Part shown: piece by piece, positions 53,401-62,679 of the stretch | Position numbering within the stretch: position 1 is the first letter of the stretch | Layout: each line of letters begins with the position of its first letter | Source of the DNA: Nocardiopsis listeri NBRC 13360 | GTDB taxonomy: Bacteria; Actinomycetota; Actinomycetes; Streptosporangiales; Streptosporangiaceae | Assembly: GCF_001570765.1 (NCBI RefSeq) | Contig: NZ_BCSH01000032.1 | Span: 32,270-96,269, forward strand | DNA: 64,000 bases | Reading direction: 5' to 3' | The notes under the pieces: generated by a model | Database searches by the model: none | Told to the model about the DNA's origin: nothing | What the model saw: only the letters and a program-made list of their open reading frames with translations | Position numbers and translations under genes: made by a program

Positions 53401-53740
53401 GTGATCAGAGCGCTCCCGGCCGAGGCCGTGATCCGGGGGCGTTGCGGACGCTGATCGACGTGGAACCCGACCTCGAGGTGGTCGCGGACGTGTGCACGGG
53501 AAGCGACGTGCTGCCCGCCGCGCTCCAACTCCGTCCCGATGTCGCCCTACCGGACCTGCCGGTGCCGGGGAGCGACGGGAGCGACGCGGCCGCGCGGCTC
53601 CTGGCCGACCACCCGGTCGTCTGCCCCTGATCCTCATCCGACCCGTCCACCCCGAGGTCCTGCGCCGAGCCCTGTCGGCCGGGGCCTCGGGGTTCATGTC
53701 TGCGGGTGGCGGGCGCCCCCGGTACCGACCGCTCACCATG
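53401..53740 (+). pseudogene. Relic of a NarL-type response regulator
   Basis: Frames joined with two shifts give a receiver domain: GTG-IRALPAEAVIRG, then LIDVEPDLEVVADVCTGSDVLPAALQLRPDVALPDLPVPGSDG, then LIRPVHPEVLRRALSAGASGFMS. The phosphoacceptor region reads VALPDLPVPG rather than the usual DxxMPG run, and the DNA-binding domain is missing. No kinase gene is beside it. Clearly a dead fragment. Confidence 0.65.
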
Positions 53741-53992
53741 CCGGGGTGGGAGGCGTTGTTCATCGGCGGTCCGGTCCTCGTGATGGGCGGTGTTCACAGA
53801 GCCACCGGAACCCCGGGCAGAATGTCCAGACCTGACACTCTCGATCCCGAAAGAATCCGAGTAGGACCTCTTTGATCTCCAGCGACACGGCCTCCCGCCC
53901 CGCCCCCCGGATGTTCACGGGCGGGCCGGTCGACCCTTCGTCTCCTGGCCGCCGGCGCGGTCATCGCCCTGACCACCGGTTGCGGCGCCACC

Positions 53993-55929
53993 ATGCCCTC
54001 GACCGCCCCCGCTCCCCCGGTCACCGGACCCGCCGCCGACGGTGAACCCACCGAGGCGGACGTCAACGCCTGGCTCGACGGGCTCGTGCCCGCCGCACTG
54101 GAGACGTCCGGCATCGCGGGGGCCACTGTGAGCGTGGTCCACGACGGCGAGATCCTCACCAGCCGGGGTTACGGCAACTCCGACACCGGGGTGGGCTACG
54201 AGTACGGCGAGACGGCGGCCGGCGACATCGTCACCACACCGGTCGACCCCGACCTGGACCTCTTCCGCGCGGGATCGGTCACCAAACTCTTCACCGCCAC
54301 CGCGGTGATGCGGCTGGTCGAGGCCGGTGACTCGACCTGGACACCGACGTCGCCGAGTACGTCGACTTCACCCTGAACACCTCCTTCGACGAGCCCGTCA
54401 CCCTGCGCCACCTGCTCACGCACACGGCCGGGTACGAGGAGGCCATCGCGGACCTGATCCTGCCCGAGGGGACCGAACCGGACCTGCGCGCCGCCGTCAC
54501 CGACGCTCCTCCCGAACAGGTCTACGAGCCCGGTACCGTCCCCGCCTACTCCGACTACGGGTACGCCCTGGCCGGATACGTGGTCGAACGGGCCGGCGGT
54601 GTGTCCTACGAGGAGTACGTCGACGAGAACGTGCTCGCTCCACTGGGAATGGATTCCTCCACCACCAGGCAACCGATCCCCGACGAGCCGCCGTCATCGC
54701 TCTCCCACGGCTACGCGACCGACGACGGCAGACCCCAGGACTTCGAGATCGTGGCGGGTGCGCCCGCCGGCTCGCTGTCCACCACTGCCACCGACATGGC
54801 CCGTTTCATGCTCGCCCACCTGGACGCGGGCGGCGAGGACGGGCCCTCCGTGCTGTCACCGCGGACCCTCGACCTCATGCACGCCCCGGCCCTGGACGAG
54901 GACGCGTTGGGAGGCCTGGCCGAGGGTCCCCGGATGACGCTGGGCTTCTTCGAGGAGGATCGAAACGGGCATCGGATCATCGGCCATGGTGGGGACACCT
55001 CCTTCTTCCACACCCACATGCAGATCTACCCGGAGGACGACACCGGGATCTTCATCGGTCTCAACAGCGGCGGGCACGAGAAGACCTCCACTCTGCGACT
55101 GCGTGAGGCCGTCATGTTCGGCTTCGCCGACCGTTACTTCCCCGAGCAGGAGCAGGAGGAGCCTCTACCGGCCGGCGGTGAGGTCTCCGAGGGGCCGGAG
55201 AGGCGCGCCCACGCGGTGGCGGGTTCCTACGTCACCTCGCGGTCGATGCACAGCACCTTCATGAAGGCCCTGGACGTGTTCCAGGAGACCCGGGTGACGG
55301 TCCGCCCGGACCTGACCCTCCTCGTCTCACCCGGCCCCGAGACCGGACGGCCCACCGCCTATGAGGAGATCGACCCCTGGGTGTGGCGCGAGATCGGGGG
55401 GCAGCGTCTCCTGACCGCACGGGTGGAGGACGGCCGCGTCGAGGCCCTCGGCCACGGTTCGGCGTTCAGTCTGCTGCCGGTCGAACCGGAACGGTCCGCG
55501 GCGGTCGCCCTGCCGGTGTTGGTCCCCTCCATCGGTGTTCTGGCCCTGGTCGTCCTGTCCTGGCCGATCGGTGCCCTGACACGGTGGCGTCTGTCCCCGC
55601 CCGGGCGGGACCGGTCCGGGCGCCCGGCGCGTGTGCTCACCCGGATCGCGGTCGTGGCGACGGTGGTCTCCTGCGCCGGTTGGGTCCTGGCCGTCATGAC
55701 GATCATGGACCTGGGGGAGGTGTCCCCTCTGCTGCTGAGAGCCGTTCAGGGCGCCCAGGCGGTGGGCGTGATCGGTCTCGTCCCCGCTGCGGTGGTGGTC
55801 TTGCACGACGTGCGCCGTCGGACCGGATGGCTCCGGTGCGCGGGCGGCGTACCGGTCCTGGCCGCGCTGGCGGGCTGTGCCTGGTTCGCCGTGTCCTTCA
55901 ACCTGCTCGTCCCCGACATCTCCTACTGA
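53993..55929 (+). pseudogene. Serine beta-lactamase-family hydrolase with membrane tail, frameshifted
   Basis: A lipoprotein-like start (GAVIALTTGCGAT just before 53993) lacks a clear in-frame start codon. The catalytic SxxK is GSVTKLF. Near 54330-54336 one base is missing: EAGD becomes STWTP, while the other frame gives LDLDTDVAEYVDF and continues FDEPVTLRHLLTHTAGYEEA, the Tyr motif YSDYGYALAGYVVERAGG and GHGGDTSFFH, then four hydrophobic helices near the C-terminus. The intact protein would be a beta-lactamase/D-Ala-D-Ala-peptidase-like surface hydrolase of about 650 residues. It may be a true pseudogene or a sequencing error. Confidence 0.8.
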
Positions 55930-55943
55930 GTCCGCCACCTTGA

Positions 55944-55980
55944 AGTGCTGTCCACGGGAGCCTCTCCCGTGGACAGCACT
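55944..55980. terminator. Strong 17-bp hairpin between convergent genes
   Basis: AGTGCTGTCCACGGGAG pairs perfectly with CTCCCGTGGACAGCACT around a CCT loop, followed by TTCTC. It lies between the hydrolase relic and the convergent GH42 gene. Confidence 0.85.
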
Positions 55981-56001
55981 TTCTCAGAGACAACCCTGTC
56001 T

Positions 56002-56035
56002 CAGGGACAGCGCTTTCTCAGGGACAGCGCTTTCT
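56002..56035. repeat. Two perfect tandem copies of a 17-bp unit
   Basis: CAGGGACAGCGCTTTCT occurs twice in direct succession, with degenerate pieces of the same unit just before it (GGACAGCACTTTCTCAG). The array ends at the GH42 stop codon and shares GGACAGC.CTTTCT with the right arm of the terminator hairpin, so it probably arose by local slippage. Confidence 0.75.
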
Positions 56036-58089
56036 CAGGCCGTGGGCAGGCGCCACGCGGTGATGCCGCGCGGCGCGAGGACCCGGCTCCCCTCAGCGGA
56101 CGTGGTGACCCCCGTCAATGGGGTGCCCAGCAGGCCGCGGAGCTCGACGGGTTCGTCGGTGCGGTTGGTCAGGAAGCGGTACTCGGCGCCATCGTCGGCG
56201 CGCACGGTCAGCTCCACCCGGCCGCGCAACTCCTCGGGGAGTTCGCCGTCGATCCCGGCCTCGGCCAACAGTCGGCCGAGCAGGGCGACTCGGTGGGCCT
56301 CGTCCAAACGGGTCGAGACGTAGGCGGCGCCACCGCCGCCGGGCAACGCGCGCCGGGTCAGCGCCGCTCCCCCGGCCGAGGGACCGTCGGCGTAACGGGC
56401 CAGCACCTCGGTCTCGGCCGAGGTGACCGTGATCCGGTCCGACCACACCGTTCCCGAGGAACCGTCGTCCAGACCCACGCTCACACCCTCGGGCAGGGGC
56501 GCGAACTCCTCGATCCGAAGACCCAGCAGATCGCGCAACGGTCCCGGATAGCCGCCCAGGTGGACGTGGTCGTTCTCGTCGACGATCCCGGAGAAGTAGG
56601 TGGTGACCAGGTGCCCGCCGCCCTCGACGTAGCCGGTCAGGCGGCGCGCGGTCGCCTCGGGCAGGACGTGCAGCAAGGGCGCGACGACCAGGTCGTAGGT
56701 CTCCCAGTCGGCGTCGGTGGGCAGCACGTCCACGCGCACCCCCGCGTCGAGAAAGGCGGTGTACCAGTCCAGGGCCTCGCGGTGCACGTCCAACAGCGAG
56801 CTGGGCAGCGAGTCGCGACTCACCGCCCACCTGGACTCCCAGTCGAAGACGATGGCGGCCCGGGCGGGCAGACGACGCGAGCCGGCGACCTCGGCCAGGT
56901 CCTCGGCCAACACCCGCCCCAGTTCGGTCACCTCCCGAAAGACGCGGCTCTGGGCACCGGTGTGCGGCACCATCGCCGAGTGGTACTTCTCCGCACCGGC
57001 CGCCGACTGTCGCCACTGGAAGAAGCACACGGCGTCGGCGCCGTGCGCCACGTGCAGCAGGGAGTCGCGTGCCATCTCACCGGGGTTCTTGGGCGGGTTG
57101 ACCGAGCGCCAGTTGACCGCGCTGGTGGAGTGCTCCATCAAGTACCAGGGGCGCCCACGCGCCAGGCCCCCGGTGAGGTTGGCGCAGAAGGAGAGTTCGT
57201 CGGCACCGCCGGGTTCGGGACGCACGTAGTGGTCGTTGGAGACGAAGTCGACCTCGTGCGCCCAGTCGGCGTAGTTCATCTCCGAGACGTGTCCCATGAC
57301 CATGAAGTTGGTGGTGATGGGGATCTCGGGAGTGAGACGACGCAGGATAGCGCTTTCCGCCCGCAGGTGGTCTCGCAGCGCGTCGGAGGAGAAGCGCGCG
57401 AAGTCGAGCTGTTGGGTGGGGTTGACGTGCGAGGCGGCCAGCCGGGGCGGTAGGACCTGGCCCCAGTCGGTGTAGCGCTGGGACCAGAAGTCGGTGGCCC
57501 AGGCGTGGTTGAGCCCGTCGAGCGTCGTGTAACGCTCCCGCAGCCAGGCACGGAAGGCGGTCGCGGCGTCCTCGGAGTAGTCGTGGACGTTGTGGCAGCC
57601 CAGTTCGTTGGACACGTGCCAGGCGGCCAGGGCGGGGTGACGACCGTAGCGTTCGGCCAGGGCGGTGGTCACCTCCAGCGCGTGGCGGCGGAACACCGGC
57701 GACGTGGGACGCCAATGCTGGCGGGCACCGGGCCAGACGGTCTCACCGGTGCGGGTGACCGGCAGGATCTCGGGGTGCGCTGTGGTCAGCCAGGCGGGCG
57801 GCGATGCGGTGGCGGTGGCCAGGTCCACGGCGACGCCGTTCTCGTGCAGCCGGTCCATGATCTCGTCCAGCCAGCCGAAGTCCCAGGTGTGGGGGTCCGG
57901 CCGCAGCCGCGACCAGGAGAACACCCCGAGGGTGACGATGTTGACCCCGGCGCGGCGCATCAGGCGCAGGTCCTCCTCCCACACCCGGCGGGGCCATTGC
58001 TCGGGGTTGTAGTCGGCGCCGTAGCCGAAGCGGGGGCGGGCGGGTCGGTCGGGCCAACGCGGCCAGTCACGCGAACCGGCGTCGGTCAT
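56035..58089 (-). CDS. GH42 beta-galactosidase
   Basis: A 684-residue glycoside hydrolase family 42 enzyme: FGYGADYNPEQWPRRVWEEDLRLMRRAGVN at the N-terminus, the acid/base Glu in AAWHVSNELGCHNVHDY, and the nucleophile Glu in RPWYLMEHSTSAVNW. A trimerisation-like and a C-terminal beta domain follow. No signal peptide, so it acts inside the cell on imported beta-galactosides. ATG 58089 follows GAAGGGA; ATG 58104 is an alternative. It is the last gene of the transporter operon. Confidence 0.95.
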   Translation of the reverse strand: MTDAGSRDWPRWPDRPARPRFGYGADYNPEQWPRRVWEEDLRLMRRAGVNIVTLGVFSWSRLRPDPHTWDFGWLDEIMDRLHENGVAVDLATATASPPAWLTTAHPEILPVTRTGETVWPGARQHWRPTSPVFRRHALEVTTALAERYGRHPALAAWHVSNELGCHNVHDYSEDAATAFRAWLRERYTTLDGLNHAWATDFWSQRYTDWGQVLPPRLAASHVNPTQQLDFARFSSDALRDHLRAESAILRRLTPEIPITTNFMVMGHVSEMNYADWAHEVDFVSNDHYVRPEPGGADELSFCANLTGGLARGRPWYLMEHSTSAVNWRSVNPPKNPGEMARDSLLHVAHGADAVCFFQWRQSAAGAEKYHSAMVPHTGAQSRVFREVTELGRVLAEDLAEVAGSRRLPARAAIVFDWESRWAVSRDSLPSSLLDVHREALDWYTAFLDAGVRVDVLPTDADWETYDLVVAPLLHVLPEATARRLTGYVEGGGHLVTTYFSGIVDENDHVHLGGYPGPLRDLLGLRIEEFAPLPEGVSVGLDDGSSGTVWSDRITVTSAETEVLARYADGPSAGGAALTRRALPGGGGAAYVSTRLDEAHRVALLGRLLAEAGIDGELPEELRGRVELTVRADDGAEYRFLTNRTDEPVELRGLLGTPLTGVTTSAEGSRVLAPRGITAWRLPTA

Positions 58090-58158
58090 GGTGTTTCCCT
58101 TCAAAGGACATGGGTGTGGTGGAGCGGGCGGAGCCGCCCCGAGGGGGTCGTGCCCCGG

Positions 58159-59487
58159 TCAGTCACCGGTATCGACGGTGAATCCCTGGTCCTCGCCGTA
58201 ACGGGCCGATACCTCCTGCCAGTCGGCCAATCCCTCGGCGAGTGTGGTGTCGGAGACGTAGGCCTGGCCCACGGTGTCGTTGAACAGCGAGTTGGCGTGG
58301 GCTTGGTAGGGCAGGTAGGCCCATCCCTCCCGCACGTTGGCCGCGGAGTCGGCGTAGACCTGGTTGACCTGCTGGCCACCGAAGTACTCGGACTCGATCG
58401 CCAGGAACTCCTCCGATTCCAGGTCGGCGACGGTGGCCGGGAAGGCGCCCTGGTCGATCCTGGTCCGGATCCCATCACCGGCGTTGGCGTACTCGATGAA
58501 GGCGTAGGCGAGCGCCTGGTTCTCCGCGCCCATCGGCACCGCCAGGGCGCTGCCGCCGCTCTCGGCACTGGAGGTGTCGCCCTCCTCCCAGGCGGGGGGC
58601 GGGGCCACCCGCCAGGATCCGGTCCCGTCGGGGACCCCCGACTCCAGGTTCAGACCCATCCACGCGCCGGTGACCAGGGTGGCGACACTGCCGTCGCCCA
58701 GTGCCTGGTACCACTCGTCGCTCCAGGAGGTCACCGGCAGCAGCAGGTCCTCGTCGATGAGCTGCTGCCAGCTGTCGGTGTAGCGGGCGGTGCCCTCATC
58801 GGTGAAGTCGATGGTGACCTCCTCGCCCTCCACCGAGTAGGGCTGTCCCCCCGCGTGCCAGATCCCGGTGGTGGTGGTGCCGGCGTCACCGTTGTCGGCG
58901 GCGATGCGCACGTCGGGGTCGGCCTCGGTGAGCTCCCGGGCCGCCTCGACGTATTCTTCCCAGGTGGTGGGGATCTCCACGTCGAGTTCATCGAAGACGT
59001 CCTGGTTGTAGAACAGGGCGATCGGCCCGGAGTCCATGGGTAGGGCGTGGATGGCGCCTTCCTCGCCCTGGACCGCGTTCCACGGCCCGGGCGTGTAGGA
59101 CCCCTCCAGTTCCTCGGCCCCCAGTGGAGCCAGGTCGACCAGGTGTCCGGCGATGGTGAACTGGCCCAGCGCGAAGTACTCGATGTGGGCGACGTCGGGC
59201 AGCCCAGACCCGGCGGACAGAGCGTTTTGCAGCGCGGTGTACTGCTCGTCGCCGGTACCGACGTTCTCCACGTCGACGGTGACGCCGGGGTGGGCCTCCT
59301 CGAAGTCCTCGGCGACCTGTTCCAGGGTGGGTTCCCAGGCCCAGACCGTGATCTCACCACCTTCCTCCAAGGCGGTCGCGACGTCCTCCGCGGTGACGTC
59401 CGGGGCGGTGTCGTCACCGGAACCGCAGGCGCTCAGCGCCAGGCACAATGCGCCGACCGCGGCGGCACGGGAGGCTCTGTTGTTCAT
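58159..59487 (-). CDS. Sugar ABC transporter substrate-binding lipoprotein, CUT1
   Basis: A 442-residue extracellular sugar-binding lipoprotein: signal and lipobox LALSACGSG, then ITVWAWEPTLEQVAEDFEEAHPGVTVDVENVG, a typical CUT1 opening, and ALPMDSGPIALFYNQDVFDELDVEIPTTWEEY. The mature protein is acidic. ATG 59487 follows GAGGAGACCCCCC. It should bring oligosaccharides to the two permeases below; no ATPase gene is in this operon, so a shared MsiK-type ATPase is likely. Confidence 0.93.
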   Translation of the reverse strand: MNNRASRAAAVGALCLALSACGSGDDTAPDVTAEDVATALEEGGEITVWAWEPTLEQVAEDFEEAHPGVTVDVENVGTGDEQYTALQNALSAGSGLPDVAHIEYFALGQFTIAGHLVDLAPLGAEELEGSYTPGPWNAVQGEEGAIHALPMDSGPIALFYNQDVFDELDVEIPTTWEEYVEAARELTEADPDVRIAADNGDAGTTTTGIWHAGGQPYSVEGEEVTIDFTDEGTARYTDSWQQLIDEDLLLPVTSWSDEWYQALGDGSVATLVTGAWMGLNLESGVPDGTGSWRVAPPPAWEEGDTSSAESGGSALAVPMGAENQALAYAFIEYANAGDGIRTRIDQGAFPATVADLESEEFLAIESEYFGGQQVNQVYADSAANVREGWAYLPYQAHANSLFNDTVGQAYVSDTTLAEGLADWQEVSARYGEDQGFTVDTGD

Positions 59488-59516
59488 GGGGGGTCTCCTC
59501 GGTCGTGGTGGTGTGT

Positions 59517-60431
59517 TCAGCCCTTGAGGCTTCCGGCGGTCAGACCGGAACGCCAGTAGCGCTGCAGCATCAGGAAGGCTGCGATCAGCGGCACGATGGT
59601 CAACAGTGACCCGGTGATGACCAGGTGGAAGACGGGTTCGCCCCCGATGGTGGCGGCCTGGTCGTTCCAGGCGTCGAGCCCGAGCGTGAGCGGGAACCAA
59701 TCGGGGTCGCGGATCATGATCAGCGGCAGGAAGTAGTTGTTCCAGGTCGCCACCATGGTGAAGAGCAGGACCGTGGCGGTTCCGGGGGCCAGCAGCGGCA
59801 ACACCACGGTGAAGAAGGTGCGGATCTCCCCCGAGCCGTCGATACGCGCCGCCTCCATCAGCTCCGTGGGGACCGCCTGAGCCGCGAAGACCCACATCAG
59901 GTACAGGCCGAAGGGCGAGATCAGGGAGGGGACGATGACCGCCCAGGGGGTATTGGTCAGGCCCATCTGGCTGAACATCAAGAACGTGGGCACGGCCAGG
60001 GCTGTGCCGGGCACCGCGGCCGCGCCCAGGACCACGGCGAAGACGGCACGTCGCCCGGGGAAGTCGAACTTGGCCAGGGCGTAGCCGCCGAGCATCGCCA
60101 ACAGGGTGGCGCCACCCGCGCCCAGCACCACGTAGAGCACGGTGTTGATCAGCCAACGCACGAACACCCCGTCGTCGTAGGTGAGCGTGGCGGCGATGTT
60201 GTCCAACAGCGCGAAGTCGGAGCCGAACCACAACCCGAAGCTGTCCAGCAGCGACTCCTGGCCCTTGGTGGCGTTGATGAGCAACCAGATCAGGGGCACC
60301 ACGGAGTACAGCAGGGCCAGTCCGGTGACCAGGGTCAAGGCGACGCTGGGGCGCCGGCCGAACGATCCCTGCGGGCCGGGCGCGGAGCGGCTACGGGGCC
60401 GGGGTGAGCGGAGCGGGGTGGGGGTGCCCAT
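59517..60431 (-). CDS. Sugar ABC transporter permease, CUT1 (MalG-like)
   Basis: A 304-residue inner-membrane protein with six hydrophobic helices and the EAA loop ELMEAARIDGSGEIRTFFTVVLPLLAPG that contacts the ATPase. The C-terminus ends GLTAGSLKG, normal for MalG-type proteins. It starts three bases after the companion permease stop. Confidence 0.93.
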   Translation of the reverse strand: MGTPTPLRSPRPRSRSAPGPQGSFGRRPSVALTLVTGLALLYSVVPLIWLLINATKGQESLLDSFGLWFGSDFALLDNIAATLTYDDGVFVRWLINTVLYVVLGAGGATLLAMLGGYALAKFDFPGRRAVFAVVLGAAAVPGTALAVPTFLMFSQMGLTNTPWAVIVPSLISPFGLYLMWVFAAQAVPTELMEAARIDGSGEIRTFFTVVLPLLAPGTATVLLFTMVATWNNYFLPLIMIRDPDWFPLTLGLDAWNDQAATIGGEPVFHLVITGSLLTIVPLIAAFLMLQRYWRSGLTAGSLKG

Positions 60432-60434
60432 GGT

Positions 60435-61358
60435 TCACACGGCCTTTCGCATGCCGAACAGCTGGACCGCGTAGGCGATGACCATGGTCAACAGCCCCAT
60501 GATGATCGCCACCGCCGCGGCGTAGTTCTGCTGCTGGCCGGAGAAGGCCAACGAGTAGGTGTAGAGGTTGGGCGTGTAGCCGGAGGTGATGGCGTTGGGC
60601 GCCAGACTCTGCAGGATGCTGGGTTCGTTGAACAGCTGGAAGCTGCCGATGACGGAGAAGATCGCCGCGATCACCAGGGCCCCGCGCAGAGCGGGGAGCT
60701 TGATCGCGGCGATCACCCGCAGCTGGCCGGCCCCGTCGACCTCGGCCGCCTCGTACAGGTTGTGCGGCACCGTGCGCAGCGCCGAGTACAGGATGAGCAT
60801 GTTGTAGCCGACGAACTGCCAGGTGACGATGTTGCCGATCGAGGCGAGGATGACGCCTGGGGCGAGCGGGTCGGGCAGGGTCACGCCCAGCAGGTCGTTG
60901 ACGTTGCCGACGAGCCCGAACCGGGTGCCGTACATGAAGCCCCACATGAGGGTGGCCACCACGGCGGGGACCGCGTAGGGCAGGAAGATCGAGATGCGGA
61001 AGAAGTCGCGCCCGTAGAGTCGACCGCTGTCCAGGGCCAGGGCCAGGAGCAGCGCCAGGAACAGCATGATCGGCACCTGGACGGCGAGGAAGAGCGTCAC
61101 CCTGGACACCGAGTCCCAGAACACCGGGTCGGTGAGGGCTCCGCGATAGTTCTCCAGGCCCACGAACGAGGTGCCGCCGACCAGTTGGTCGCGGTACACG
61201 CTCAGGTAGAGCGAGTACAGGATCGGTGCCACGAAGACCAACGCGAAGACGGTCATGAACGGGGCGAGGAAGCCCCATCCGGTCCAGCGTCTTCGGGGTC
61301 GACTCCGCGCCGGTGGCCTGTCCGGTGCGGGTGCGGTGGGTGTGGTCGTCGGCGTCAT
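60435..61358 (-). CDS. Sugar ABC transporter permease, CUT1 (MalF-like)
   Basis: A 307-residue permease with six hydrophobic helices and the EAA loop NLYEAAEVDGAGQLRVIAAIKLPALRG. Features near the N-terminus (GFLAPFMTVFALVFVAPILYSLYLS) are standard for MalF-type subunits. ATG 61358 is chosen; an upstream frame to 61445 would run through the operator. First gene of the four-gene beta-galactoside operon. Confidence 0.92.
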   Translation of the reverse strand: MTPTTTPTAPAPDRPPARSRPRRRWTGWGFLAPFMTVFALVFVAPILYSLYLSVYRDQLVGGTSFVGLENYRGALTDPVFWDSVSRVTLFLAVQVPIMLFLALLLALALDSGRLYGRDFFRISIFLPYAVPAVVATLMWGFMYGTRFGLVGNVNDLLGVTLPDPLAPGVILASIGNIVTWQFVGYNMLILYSALRTVPHNLYEAAEVDGAGQLRVIAAIKLPALRGALVIAAIFSVIGSFQLFNEPSILQSLAPNAITSGYTPNLYTYSLAFSGQQQNYAAAVAIIMGLLTMVIAYAVQLFGMRKAV

Positions 61359-61433
61359 GGGGGTCCCTCGTCGTGCACTCCGTGTCGACCACGGCCGGGC
61401 CCCGATGCTGGGGGCGGGGGTGGGCACCGAGCG

Positions 61434-61449
61434 ATGTTTACGCAAACAT
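61434..61449. promoter_or_regulatory. LacI-family operator before the beta-galactoside operon
   Basis: ATGTTTACGCAAACAT is a perfect six-base-arm palindrome (ATGTTT/AAACAT around ACGC) lying 76 bases upstream of the MalF-like gene and just after the LacI gene 61520-62563, the probable binder. Confidence 0.7.
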
Positions 61450-61519
61450 TTCGGTGTCGGGAGTGTTGCACCGGGGTCGCCCGGCGGTCAAGGGGTCGGG
61501 CGCGGGAAACCTTCGCGGT

Positions 61520-62563
61520 TCACACCGAGGGCGGCGCGGTGCTGGCGCGTACGATCAGCTCGGTGGGCACCAGTGAGGCTCCGGGACCGTCCGCCTCCCC
61601 GCGCAGCCGTCGCAGTGCCCCGGCCACGAGTCGGCGCCCCACCTCATGGAAGTCCTGCCGGACGGTCGTCAGCGGCGGCAGGAACGACGCCGCCTCCGCG
61701 ATGTCGTCGAACCCCACCACGCTCACGTCCTCGGGAACCGACCGGCCCTGCTCGTGCATCGCCCGCAGCACACCCAACGCCATCTGGTCGTTGGCCACGA
61801 ACACCGCCGTGCACTCGGGGTCGGCCGCCAGGTCCAGTCCCGCCCGGTAGCCGCCCTCGGCCGACCAATCACCGTGGATCGGGTCGGGGACCGGGCACCC
61901 GCTCTCCCCAAGCCGCTCCCGCCAGGCACGGGCCCGACGTTCGGCGCAGAAGGACTCCCGAGGGCCGGCCAGGTGGTGCACCGTTCGATGCCCCAGGTCG
62001 AGCAGGTGCGAGACCGCCGCACGCGTCCCACCCCTCTGGTCGGTGTCGACCATGCCGTACCGATCGCCGGCTTCGGAGTCGGCCACGACCACGTGCAACC
62101 CCTGCGGCAACCGGACGTCGGCGGCGTCCAACAGGTGGACCTCCATGATGACGATGACGGCGTCCACCGCCAGCTCGCCCAGCCGGGTGAATGCCCCCAG
62201 CACCCCGTCCTGGGTGGGCACGGCCACCGGGATGAGCGTGATCGCGTACCCCTCCTGGGCGGCGGAACCCGCGATCGCCTCCAGCGTGCGCAACGTGCCC
62301 GTGGTCGACAGGGTGAACGCGATGACCCCGAGCGTGCGGAACTCACCGCGTTTGAGGGCGCGCGCGGCGCTGTTGGGCCGGTAACCGAGCTCCTCCATGG
62401 CGGCCAGCACCCGTTCTCGGGTCCGGGGCACCACGCTGGGGCTGCCGTTGGAGACCCGGGAGACGGTCTGGGAGGAGACCCCGGCCAGCCGGGCCACGTC
62501 GGCCATGGAGACCCGGGCTCCGCGACGGCCTGATTCCTCCATGGTCTCCGCGCCCTCGACCAT
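61520..62563 (-). CDS. LacI-family regulator of the beta-galactoside operon
   Basis: A 347-residue repressor: helix-turn-helix VSMADVARLAGVSSQTVSRVSNGSPSV, hinge ELGYRPNSAARALKRG, then the ligand-binding domain (TAVFVANDQMALGVLRAMHEQGRSVPEDVSVVGFDDI). Directly upstream of, and on the same strand as, the CUT1/GH42 operon with an operator between them. Likely ligand is a beta-galactoside or galactose. ATG 62563 is chosen over GTG 62569. Confidence 0.92.
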   Translation of the reverse strand: MVEGAETMEESGRRGARVSMADVARLAGVSSQTVSRVSNGSPSVVPRTRERVLAAMEELGYRPNSAARALKRGEFRTLGVIAFTLSTTGTLRTLEAIAGSAAQEGYAITLIPVAVPTQDGVLGAFTRLGELAVDAVIVIMEVHLLDAADVRLPQGLHVVVADSEAGDRYGMVDTDQRGGTRAAVSHLLDLGHRTVHHLAGPRESFCAERRARAWRERLGESGCPVPDPIHGDWSAEGGYRAGLDLAADPECTAVFVANDQMALGVLRAMHEQGRSVPEDVSVVGFDDIAEAASFLPPLTTVRQDFHEVGRRLVAGALRRLRGEADGPGASLVPTELIVRASTAPPSV

Positions 62564-62679
62564 CCCCACGCCTCCGTGCCCATGGCGGCGTCTTCCCCCG
62601 CCGCCTCCTCTCGTTCGACGGCGCTCAGTTTAGCCGGCACGGGGCGGAGCACCGGCCCGAACGCATCCACCTGGGGGCC

